From positions 62,001-126,000 of the forward strand of contig CAVPMU010000025.1 of the NCBI GenBank assembly GCA_963706535.1: 64,000 bases of DNA, given 5' to 3'. Both the position numbers and the translations under genes were made by a program. The notes beneath the pieces were generated by a model. That model was not told where the DNA came from and made no database searches. It saw only the letters and a program-made list of their open reading frames with translations. This DNA is from RPQJ01 sp963706535. Lineage in GTDB: Bacteria; Pseudomonadota; Gammaproteobacteria; Steroidobacterales; Steroidobacteraceae. Positions 57,371-64,000 of this stretch are shown piece after piece (position 1 is the first letter of the stretch; each line of letters starts with the position of its first letter).

Positions 57371-57624
57371 CAGCGTGGCAGTCCGTGCTCGTCGTAGCCG
57401 AGGATCTCGTCCGGACTTCGCGCATCGATGACCGCAAGCGAGGAGCAATGCTGCGCAATCTCGTTGATCTCCTCCACGAGACGCTGCTTGCGACCGGATC
57501 GACGCAAGCGATCCAGGCGCTCCTGCACGGCACGCTTCACCGCCTCCGTCTTCGTCTCACCTGCCAGGGCCGCCAGCGCGGCCGCGAGTTCCTCGACCTG
57601 CCGATTGCGGATGTTGAGCGCCAC
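57370..57624 (-). CDS. vapB: VapB-type antitoxin (PSK/Rv0623-like)
   Basis: 84 aa from GTG 57624: VALNIRNRQVEELAAALAAL then AGETKTEAVKRAVQERLDRL, the usual ALNIRN start of this VapB family. A promoter with its -10 at 57664-57659 would start transcription downstream of an earlier in-frame ATG, supporting the GTG. C-terminus SPDEILGYDEHGLPR is the typical toxin-binding tail. Confidence 0.88.
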   Translation of the reverse strand: MALNIRNRQVEELAAALAALAGETKTEAVKRAVQERLDRLRRSGRKQRLVEEINEIAQHCSSLAVIDARSPDEILGYDEHGLPR

Positions 57625-57658
57625 AGATTCACCGTGTGTAGCATTTTTGGCTCTATGT

Positions 57659-57686
57659 ATCATATGGCGATCACCCACGAATACAA
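57659..57686 (-). promoter_or_regulatory. vapBC promoter
   Basis: Read leftward, TTGTAT (57686-57681), 16 bp, TATGAT (57664-57659). The -10 lies about 35 nt before the vapB GTG. Partial dyad GCTACA/TGTAGC-like sequences downstream may be the VapBC operator. Confidence 0.55.
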
Positions 57687-57761
57687 GCCAGCGTGACTGC
57701 GACCATAATCTCCCGGCTCGCACAGACACTCCTCGTCCAAACCTGTCGTGTTTGCCTCGAA

Positions 57762-58427
57762 ATGACCTCAGAACCAACCCCTGAAACCGGCCGGTACCGG
57801 GCGCTCTGCAATGCAGTCGGCACGTGCCTGTTGCTGGCCCTGTTGACCGCCTGCGCTGCCCGTCCGCCGGGCGGCACGGCTTCGGCCCCGTCCACGGCCG
57901 CCCCGGCCACGCCTGCCCCCGGCGACCTGGGCCCATACCTCGAGACCTTGTCGCGCATGGCGCCGGGCGACGCCGCTCGCCAGCAGGCCGAGGTTGCCGC
58001 CACGCTCGCCGCGGCACAGCAGTCACGCAGCTGGTCGAACACGCTGCGCTACGCCCTCGCGCTCGGCAGCCCCGGGCACGCTGGCAGCAATCCAGTCGAA
58101 GCGAAACGCCTGATCGTCGAGGTGCTGGCCGGTCCCAACGACCTCAAGCCGCAGGAGCTCGCGTTCGCCAACGCGTACCTGCGGGAGCTGGACGCACGGG
58201 TCGCGCTGTATGCGGATCTCGCCCGGCAACGCGAGGAGTCGGAGCAGAAGCTGCGGTCGCACGATGCGACGGCGGACCGGCGTGCGGACTCGCTCGCGGC
58301 GGAGAACGCGCGGCTCAAGAAGGCGCTGGCCGAGGCCGAGCGCAAGTTGAAGGCCGTCGAGGAAATGGAACGCGCGTTGCTCGAGCAGGCGTCCGAGTCG
58401 GAGAGCGAGGCGCCGCCACAGCGGTAG
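57762..58427 (+). CDS. QseG/YfhG-like lipoprotein
   Basis: 221 aa. Signal peptide with lipobox LLLALLTACAARP, then helical sequence NTLRYALALGSPGHAGSNPV, EAKRLIVEVLAGPNDLKPQE, and a long C-terminal coiled coil (ENARLKKALAEAERKLKAVE). In enterobacteria the qseE-qseG-qseF (glrK-yfhG-glrR) order has the lipoprotein controlling the kinase. A GTG start at 57693 is an alternative. Here vapBC separates it from the kinase. Confidence 0.75.
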   Translation: MTSEPTPETGRYRALCNAVGTCLLLALLTACAARPPGGTASAPSTAAPATPAPGDLGPYLETLSRMAPGDAARQQAEVAATLAAAQQSRSWSNTLRYALALGSPGHAGSNPVEAKRLIVEVLAGPNDLKPQELAFANAYLRELDARVALYADLARQREESEQKLRSHDATADRRADSLAAENARLKKALAEAERKLKAVEEMERALLEQASESESEAPPQR

Positions 58428-58500
58428 CGGGTGCCCGGGAGCGCGATTCCGCGGAAACGCCGTCGACGGTTCTCCCCGAGGCGTTGTTCTATTTGTGCCC

Positions 58501-58534
58501 ATGCGCATGAGTTATGCGCATTGACCATGCGCAT
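58501..58534. repeat. dispersed element copy 3: three ATGCGCAT palindromes, 13-bp period
   Basis: Perfect ATGCGCAT at 58501, 58514 and 58527, exact 13-bp spacing, just before ccdA. An A-G-C/T-GGGGGAA tail follows as in copies 1 and 2, and TTCCGCGGAA lies about 45 nt upstream. The array lies 22 nt from the ccdA ATG, where an autorepressor or other DNA-binding protein would act. Confidence 0.85.
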
Positions 58535-58555
58535 AGGCTGGGGGAAAACAACCCA

Positions 58556-58816
58556 ATGTCCGGAGCTGCACCCACATCAACGTCCGCGCCGTCACGCAAG
58601 CCGGTCAACCTGAGCATCGACGCCCAGTTGCTGCGGGAAGCGCGTGCTCACGGCATAAACGTCTCCGCGTTCCTGGAGCAGGCATTGGCCGCGGAACTCA
58701 AGCAACTTCGACGCCTGCGCTGGCTTGCGGAGAATGGTGCCGCCACGAATGCCTACAACGAGGACGTCCGGCGACACAGCGCGTTCCGCAGCCGTATCCA
58801 GTTGCCCGGACGCTAG
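58556..58816 (+). CDS. ccdA: CcdA-type antitoxin
   Basis: 86 aa: SRKPVNLSIDAQLLREARAH then GINVSAFLEQALAAELKQL, the RHH fold of CcdA; C-terminal RWLAENGAATNAYNEDVRRH is the CcdB-binding tail. GGGGGA precedes the ATG. Followed after 22 nt by ccdB. Confidence 0.88.
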   Translation: MSGAAPTSTSAPSRKPVNLSIDAQLLREARAHGINVSAFLEQALAAELKQLRRLRWLAENGAATNAYNEDVRRHSAFRSRIQLPGR

Positions 58817-58838
58817 TGCGAGCAGGAGGTTTCAGCCG

Positions 58839-59156
58839 ATGGGCCAGTTCACCGTACACCGCAATCCGAACATCACCACGCAGGCTCGCTACCCGCTGTT
58901 GCTCGACGTGCAGGCCGACCTGCTCGGCGATCTTGCGACCCGCGCGGTGATCCCCATGTCGCTGGTGGATGAACACCGGCGCCCCGCGTTCCAGGCACTC
59001 ACGCCTATCTGCCAGGTCGGCGAGCGACGCTATGTCGTGATGACACCGATGCTGGCCGGCATCCCCGTCCGCGAACTCGGGACGTCGGTGGCCGACCTGT
59101 CGGGCGACGGACCGTCAATCATCGCGGCGATCGAGTTGCTGGTGAAGGGGCTTTGA
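58839..59156 (+). CDS. ccdB: CcdB-type gyrase-poison toxin
   Basis: 105 aa: MGQFTVHRNPNITTQARYPL, LLDVQADLLGDLATRAVIPM, LTPICQVGERRYVVMTPMLA and the C-terminus SIIAAIELLVKGL. The chromosomal CcdB pattern is complete, including the hydrophobic C-terminal helix for gyrase binding (the classic terminal W-G-I is absent, ending KGL). AGGAGG precedes the ATG. 18 nt before glrR. Confidence 0.87.
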   Translation: MGQFTVHRNPNITTQARYPLLLDVQADLLGDLATRAVIPMSLVDEHRRPAFQALTPICQVGERRYVVMTPMLAGIPVRELGTSVADLSGDGPSIIAAIELLVKGL

Positions 59157-59174
59157 AAAAGCCAGAATCTCCCC

Positions 59175-60437
59175 ATGTCCCGCCCCGCCCGCCGCACCCC
59201 CCGCATCCTGGTCGTCGACGACGACCCGGGTCTGCTGCGGCTCCTCACGATCCGCCTGCGCGCGGAGAAGTACGAGGTGGAGCCCGCCGACAGCGGCGAG
59301 AAGGCACTCGCGGCCGTGGCGCGCTTCCGGCCCGACCTCGTCATCACCGACCTGCGCATGGCGCAGATGGACGGGATCGCGTTGCTGCGCGAGCTGCAGC
59401 GTCGCTGGCCGAGCCTGAACGTGATCATGCTGACTGCGCACGGCACCATCCCCGACGCGGTGAAGGCCACGCAGTCCGGCGCGTTCTCGTTCCTCACCAA
59501 GCCGGTCGAGAAGGAACAGCTGCTCGAGGAAGTGCGACGCGCGCTCAAGACCTCGGGCTTTGCCGACACCACCGCGGAGGACTGGCGCGCCAAGTTCGCG
59601 ACGAGGAGCCCGCTGCTCGAGGACCGCCTCGCCAAGGCGCACATGGTCGCGGGCACCGACGCTTCGGTGCTGATCACGGGCGAGCCCGGCACCGGCAAGG
59701 AGCTGCTCGCGAAGTCGATCCATCGGGCGAGCTCACGCAACGAGGGATCGTTCGTCACCGTCGACTGCGGTGCGCTGGAGGGCCCGTCTGGAGAGGCTGA
59801 GCTCGCCCGGGTGCTCGGCGAGGCCAGCGGTGGATCCGTGTTCCTGCGCAGCGTGGACGACCTGCCCGGCGCGTTGCAGCCCGCCCTCGCGCGGGGGCTC
59901 GAGTCGGCCGACGTGCGCCTGCTCGCCACCAGCGACCAACGGCTCGACGAACTTGCCGCCGACGACCGCTATTCCAAGGACCTGCTCGAGCGCCTGAGCG
60001 CGGTCCACATCGACCTGCCGCCGCTGTCGAAGCGCCGCGAGGACATCCCGCTGCTGGCGCAGCAGTGCCTCGACGACGTTGCCGCGGAAACGTCCCAGCC
60101 GAAACGGTCCTGCTCACCCGAGGCCATGGAGCTCCTCGCCTCAGCCCGGTGGCCCGGGAACGTACGGCAGCTGCGGATGGTGGTGCGGCAGGCCGCCTCG
60201 ACCGCTGCGGGACCCATGATCACGCCCGAGCAGGTCCAGGAGGCGCAGGGGCAGACGACACAGCTCCCCTCGTTCGACGAGGCGCGGGATGAGTTCACGC
60301 GGAGCTATCTCGTGCAACTCCTTCAAATTACTGAAGGAAACGTCAGCCAGGCGGCTCGGATGGCGAAGCGGAACCGGACGGACTTCTACAAGCTGCTGGC
60401 CAAGCACGGGCTGGAGCCGGAGGCGTTCAAGGGGTAG
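59175..60437 (+). CDS. glrR: GlrR-like response regulator with degenerate AAA+ domain
   Basis: 420 aa. Receiver: RILVVDDDPGLLRLL, PDLVITDLRMAQMDG (phospho-Asp), MLTAHG and FLTKPVEKEQ (Lys). The AAA+ domain keeps Walker A (ITGEPGTGKELLAKSIHR) and LPPLSKRREDIPLLAQQC, but the block that should hold ELFGH-GAFTGA is absent and Walker B reads GGSVFLRSVDDLP, lacking Asp-Glu. A Fis-type HTH ends it (EGNVSQAARMAKRNRTDFYK). It is about 25 residues shorter than E. coli GlrR. It should not activate sigma-54 conventionally. Confidence 0.88.
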   Translation: MSRPARRTPRILVVDDDPGLLRLLTIRLRAEKYEVEPADSGEKALAAVARFRPDLVITDLRMAQMDGIALLRELQRRWPSLNVIMLTAHGTIPDAVKATQSGAFSFLTKPVEKEQLLEEVRRALKTSGFADTTAEDWRAKFATRSPLLEDRLAKAHMVAGTDASVLITGEPGTGKELLAKSIHRASSRNEGSFVTVDCGALEGPSGEAELARVLGEASGGSVFLRSVDDLPGALQPALARGLESADVRLLATSDQRLDELAADDRYSKDLLERLSAVHIDLPPLSKRREDIPLLAQQCLDDVAAETSQPKRSCSPEAMELLASARWPGNVRQLRMVVRQAASTAAGPMITPEQVQEAQGQTTQLPSFDEARDEFTRSYLVQLLQITEGNVSQAARMAKRNRTDFYKLLAKHGLEPEAFKG

Positions 60438-60520
60438 TCCATCAACGGGTTGAGATGTAATCCTTATAAAACGGTCAATTGCAGATCATTTTGTACCTTT
60501 AAGAAGTATAAAATGCCCCC

Positions 60521-61861
60521 GTGAGTCGCTCCAACCCGTCGTCGCAGTCTGCAATCCTGGCCAGCAAGCTGGCGGATTCCCTCGCAGGCGCCCTGCCGAC
60601 CTCCACGCCCCGGCAGATCTTCGGTGCGACCAATTTGCCCGGCAAGGCCACCGCGGTGGTTGGCATGCGTCGCGCGGGCAAGACCACTTTCCTGCACCAG
60701 ATCCGGCGCGAACGCCTGGCCCGGGGCCTGCCCCGTGACGCGGTGCCCTACCTCAATTTCGAGGATGAGCGACTCGATGCGCTCGTTGCCGAAGACCTGA
60801 CCACAGTCGTCGAAGAGTTCTACCGACGACAGCCAGGCCTGCGCCGTGATGCCCGGGTGCTCTGGTGCTTCGACGAAATCCAGCTGGTCCGCAATTGGGA
60901 GCGCTTCGTGCGGCGCATGCTCGACGAGGAGAACGTCGAGGTGATGATCACCGGGTCATCTGCCGCACTGCTGTCGCGGGAGATCGCCACGTCGCTGCGC
61001 GGACGCGCGTGGGAAGTGATCATCCCCCCCTTCAGCTTCGCCGAAGCCCTGCGTCACCAGGGTGTGCAGCCGCCAGACCATCCGGACTTTCTCACCCCGT
61101 CGCAACGCTCGCATCTCGAGCGGGCGTTCCTCGACTGGCTCACGACCGGCGGATTCCCGGAAGCGCAGGGCCTCGACGCCGCCAGCCGGCATCAACTGCT
61201 GCGCGATTACGTCGACGTGTCGATGCTGCGCGATGTCGTGGAACGGCATGCGGTATCCAACGTCGCGGGACTGCGCTGGCTGGTCCGGCACCTGCTCGGC
61301 AATCCGGCCGCCATGTTCAGCGCCCAGAAATTCTTCCACGCGCTGAAGACGCAGGGTCTTGCCATCTCGAAGGACACGGTTCACCAGTTGCTCAGCCACC
61401 TCGAAGACTGCTTCCTGATCCGGACCGTATGGATGGAATCTGCCTCCGAGCGGCAGCGCATGGTCAATCCACGCAAGGCCTACCCGATCGATCCGGGATT
61501 GATCCCGGTGTTCGACCGGTCCGGGCGATCCAACCTCGGCCACGCACTGGAGACAGCCGTACTGGTCGAACTCGAGCGGCGGCGACATGCCGTCACTTAC
61601 GTTCGCACGCCGGGCGGGTTCGAAGTGGATTTCCTGGCCCGCAGCGCCAGGGGCGACAGTGAACTCATCCAGGTCGCGTCCGATCCGCACGACTCGTCGA
61701 CTCTCGAGCGCGAGCTGCGGGCGCTGACTGATGCCGGCCAGATGTTCCCGCACGCGCGTCGGCGCCTGCTGACCATGACGGCACCCACGACCCGGATCGA
61801 GGCGCCGGACGGCATCACGGTACAACCTGCGTACGAGTGGTGCCTGTCGGGACCGCCTTAG
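60521..61861 (+). CDS. AAA ATPase with DUF4143 domain
   Basis: 446 aa from GTG 60521. P-loop TAVVGMRRAGKTTFLHQIRR, Walker B RVLWCFDEIQLV, sensor VEVMITGSSAALLSREIATS; C-terminal DUF4143 with FLDWLTTGGFPEAQG, LRDYVDVSMLRDVVERH and GHALETAVLVELERR followed by the nuclease-like GGFEVDFLAR. Widespread accessory proteins of unclear function, often near toxin-antitoxin genes as here. The 83-nt leader is AT-rich (TATAAA at 60499-60506 region) unlike its surroundings, suggesting acquired DNA. Confidence 0.85.
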   Translation: MSRSNPSSQSAILASKLADSLAGALPTSTPRQIFGATNLPGKATAVVGMRRAGKTTFLHQIRRERLARGLPRDAVPYLNFEDERLDALVAEDLTTVVEEFYRRQPGLRRDARVLWCFDEIQLVRNWERFVRRMLDEENVEVMITGSSAALLSREIATSLRGRAWEVIIPPFSFAEALRHQGVQPPDHPDFLTPSQRSHLERAFLDWLTTGGFPEAQGLDAASRHQLLRDYVDVSMLRDVVERHAVSNVAGLRWLVRHLLGNPAAMFSAQKFFHALKTQGLAISKDTVHQLLSHLEDCFLIRTVWMESASERQRMVNPRKAYPIDPGLIPVFDRSGRSNLGHALETAVLVELERRRHAVTYVRTPGGFEVDFLARSARGDSELIQVASDPHDSSTLERELRALTDAGQMFPHARRRLLTMTAPTTRIEAPDGITVQPAYEWCLSGPP

Positions 61862-61968
61862 CCCTTCACACTGCGACGCGTAATGATCAACTTCGCCCCG
61901 CCTTCCACCTCGCGAAGCACGGCGGCGGTATCGTTCCGCAGTTCACGCTGGCTGATAGTTCGCCTCAT
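61858..61968 (-). pseudogene. truncated Phd/YefM-family antitoxin
   Basis: 36 aa: MRRTISQRELRNDTAAVLRE then VEGGAKLIITRRSVKG. This is the N-terminal DNA-binding half of a Phd antitoxin (normally about 80 aa); after IITRR the family continues with G-x-P-V-A-x-L, missing here. Its stop overlaps the stop of the convergent DUF4143 gene by 2 nt, so the truncation may date from that gene's arrival. No Doc/PIN partner is seen. Confidence 0.7.
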
Positions 61969-62053
61969 GGACGCACCGTAGCACTTGTGCATGTCGTAGC
62001 AAGCCATCCACTCCCGCACCGAGGCCGGACGCCGCAATGATCTGCTCGAATTC

Positions 62054-63436
62054 GTGACCCCGTTAGCCACCCCGATCGCGTTGCCGAGCATCAGCCTCGC
62101 CGCGGACATCAGTGTCGACCCGTCCAACTACCGCAGCACCCTCGCGAGCCTCAATCCGGGCGACACGCTCGTCCTCGCCTCGGGGATCTACACGCGCGGA
62201 TTACCGATGACCGGGCTCAACGGCACGGCCGAATTGCCGATCGTGGTGCGTGGTCCCGACGACCAGTCGGCTGTATTCAAGGCGGACGACTGTTGCAACA
62301 CCGTGCAGCTCGAGAACGTCAGCCACATCGAAATCCGCAACCTCACGCTGGACGGCGCCGGCACCAACGGTGCATTCGGTGTCGATTCCCGCGGAACGAG
62401 CCACGACATCACGCTCGAGAACCTGAAAATCATCAACTACGGCGCGGACCAGCAGGTCGTCGGCATCTCGACCAAGGGCCCGGCCTGGAACTGGGTCATC
62501 CGCCGCAACACCATCATCGGCGCGGGCACGGGGCTCTACCTCGGCAACTCCGACGGCACCGCGCCGTTCGTGAACGGACTCATCCATCCGCCACAACGTC
62601 TGGAGCAAGCAGAACAATGCCGCCGGCGGCAGCCTCGCACGGCCGAACGTGCTCGTGGGCCACTTCCCGCTGAGCGGCATCGGCGCGAATGATCGCTACG
62701 AAATCTACGGCAATTTCTTCTACCAGAACCCGGTCGAAGCGCTGTTCCAGGGCGAAGGCAACCTCGTCCTGCACGACAACCTGTTCGTCAATTCGACCGG
62801 TAGCGCCGTCAACATCCAGGCGCACAACGACAAGCCGCGGGCGGTGACCGTTTACCACAACACGATCGTGGCGGCCGGAAACGGCATCCGGATCTCGGGC
62901 GCGGACCCCGCTTACGTGCAGAAAATCATTGCCAACGCGGCGTTCGCGGGAACACCGATCACGGGCCCCAACCAGCAGGCCAACATCACTGGCACCTATG
63001 CGTCCGCAGCCACCTGCCTGAACGCCCCCACCGCGCCTATCGGGTCGCTGGATCTGTTCCCGAAGGCGGGACAACTCTCAGGCCCGGCCGTAGACATCGC
63101 GCAGTTCACCGGCTTCATCGACGGCGACCGGGATCTCAACGGCGAGGTACGCACCGGCATCTTTTGCGGCGCGTACGACGACGAAGGAACGAACCCCGGC
63201 TGGCGACCAGCGCTGGCCATCAAGCCGGCCTCGGGTGGTCCGCCATCGCCGTCGATCACCCTGACGGCGGATCCCGACCAGGTGTCGCTTCAAGGAAGCA
63301 GCACGCTGACGTGGCCAATGATGGAAACCCGGCGCCGGGTGGCCAGAGTGGCGGCTCCGGGGGCAGCGCGGTCTCGCCCTGCCTGCTGTTCGGACTGTTG
63401 GCCCTTGCCGCGCGGCGTGGGCCAATCAAGACCTAG
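62054..63436 (+). pseudogene. parallel beta-helix (pectate-lyase-like) protein, frameshifted, GlyGly-CTERM-like end
   Basis: First frame: ADISVDPSNYRSTLASLNPG, DTLVLASGIYTRGLPMTGLN, and beta-helix rungs (VSHIEIRNLTLDGAG; WVIRRNTIIGAGTGLYLGN). At about 62585-62590 one extra C shifts the frame; deleting it gives LIIRHNVWSKQNNAAGG and continues with YEIYGNFFYQNPVEALFQ. Near 63312-63316 the frame changes again to VANDGNPAPGGQSGGSGGSA and a hydrophobic tail with RR, like a GlyGly-CTERM sorting signal. The N-terminus lacks a clear signal peptide. Likely decayed secreted polysaccharide-active protein. Confidence 0.7.
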
Positions 63437-63481
63437 TCAAGCTACTGTCGAAAAATACTACAGATTGTGGTTGCATCTCTC

Positions 63482-63510
63482 TTGCGCCGCGGCACACCCT
63501 TCAACATAAT
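63482..63510 (+). promoter_or_regulatory. candidate promoter for the last gene
   Basis: TTGCGC (63482-63487), 17 bp, CATAAT (63505-63510). It lies about 115 nt before the first plausible start codon; nothing else is seen in the 190-nt gap. Confidence 0.45.
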
Positions 63511-63626
63511 CGCGCCCCGTCGGCGGCGGCCGGATTCGTCCCTGGCCCCGTTCACCCAAACCAGCCCGCGCTTGCGCCCGGTCTCCCCCACGTGACCGCG
63601 GGCCCGACCTCCGAGGGCCTAAGTCT

Positions 63627-64000
63627 TTGTTTGAACAGAGCCGTCTTGCCAGACGCCGTGTGCTCGTAGCCGCCGTCCTTGCCTCGCTTTCCCTTGCCGC
63701 CTGCAACAGCAAGCAGATGTTCGAAGGCGAGGTCGAGCCTCCGCCGCCCACCGGCGGCGTGACCGACCCGGAAAGCAACCGCGCCCCCACGATCAGCGGG
63801 CAGCCTCCCACCACGATCAAGGTCAACCAGACCTATGACTTCCAGCCATATGCCAGTGACCCGGATGGCGACACGTTGCGGTTCGAGATCCAGGGCCGCC
63901 CAAGCTGGGCGACGTTCAATCCGAACAGCGGGCGCCTATATGGCACACCACCAGTGGCTGCAACCGGTACGGTCGCTGATATTGAAATCAGGGTGACGGA
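63627..64000 (+). CDS. lipoprotein with Ig-like (He_PIG) domain, partial
   Basis: Runs off the right edge. From TTG 63627 (a GTG at 63660 is possible) the signal RLARRRVLVAAVLASLSLAA precedes a lipobox Cys (LAACNSK). The mature part has RAPTISGQPPTTIKVNQTYD, FQPYASDPDGDTLRFEIQGR and PSWATFNPNSGRLYGTPPVA, a putative-Ig (cadherin-like) repeat as found in secreted enzymes and adhesins. Full function cannot be seen. Confidence 0.78.
   Translation, partial: MFEQSRLARRRVLVAAVLASLSLAACNSKQMFEGEVEPPPPTGGVTDPESNRAPTISGQPPTTIKVNQTYDFQPYASDPDGDTLRFEIQGRPSWATFNPNSGRLYGTPPVAATGTVADIEIRVT

Noticed and set aside
63458..63826. 122-aa minus-strand open frame near the right edge
   Set aside because: Antisense to a clear lipoprotein signal and Ig-like domain on the plus strand.

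Overview
The window is high-GC DNA from a gammaproteobacterium. The order rseP-dxr-cdsA-uppS-frr-pyrH-tsf-rpsB // map-glnD-dapC-dapD, the PhoBR-Pst block and a GlrK-YfhG-GlrR-type locus support this. A phasin, a GTP-type PEP carboxykinase and a large PAS-GGDEF-EAL protein fit a free-living bacterium of the broad Xanthomonadales/Nevskiales/Steroidobacter kind; that placement is inference. No rRNA, tRNA or CRISPR was found.

Layout. 1-6.3 kb: a leftward housekeeping operon for translation, UMP kinase, undecaprenyl-PP, CDP-DAG and isoprenoid synthesis, led by rpsB with a long C-terminal tail. 6.3-12.2 kb: rightward map, glnD, dapC, dapD. 12.3-23.8 kb: phosphate block with pstSCAB-phoU (leftward), dapE, dsbB, a second phoU, a frameshifted porin, phoR, phoB and tsaB. 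23.9-28.5 kb: secreted ExeM/NucH-type endonuclease and a 5'-nucleotidase. I find 11-bp-spaced Pho-box repeats upstream of pstS, the porin, phoB, the nucleotidase and, more weakly, the nuclease. This looks like a compact local Pho regulon for taking phosphate from nucleic acids. 28.5-31.3 kb: two insertion sequences lodged at a heptamer-repeat hairpin. 31.3-41 kb: DinG/YoaA helicase, a phasin with a strong promoter and a candidate PhaR operator, pckG, a nested palindrome island, a cyclase-FHA protein, dusA, GCS2 and an N-formylglutamate amidohydrolase.

41-53.7 kb: a small coupled ORF and a PAS-GGDEF-EAL protein, a purU gene that loses its C-terminal third where it meets typA, a higA remnant, three exported proteins (PKD metalloprotease, two lipoproteins) and galE. 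53.8-60.4 kb: srkA, then a GlrK-YfhG-GlrR-type locus broken up by three toxin-antitoxin modules (RHH/PIN, VapBC, CcdAB). Its kinase is frameshifted and its regulator lacks the sigma-54 (GAFTGA) and Walker B signatures. 60.5-64 kb: a DUF4143 ATPase, a truncated Phd antitoxin, a broken beta-helix protein and the start of an Ig-like lipoprotein.

Dispersed non-coding elements stand out. They are: (1) arrays of the palindrome ATGCGCAT with an exact 13-bp period, in three places; (2) GGATAGC-type heptamer arrays, often paired as hairpins between convergent genes and supplying stop codons; (3) long inverted repeats at 36.45-37.14 kb and 52.7 kb. At least four genes need a small indel to restore their frame; two of these have the same 9-mer at the break.
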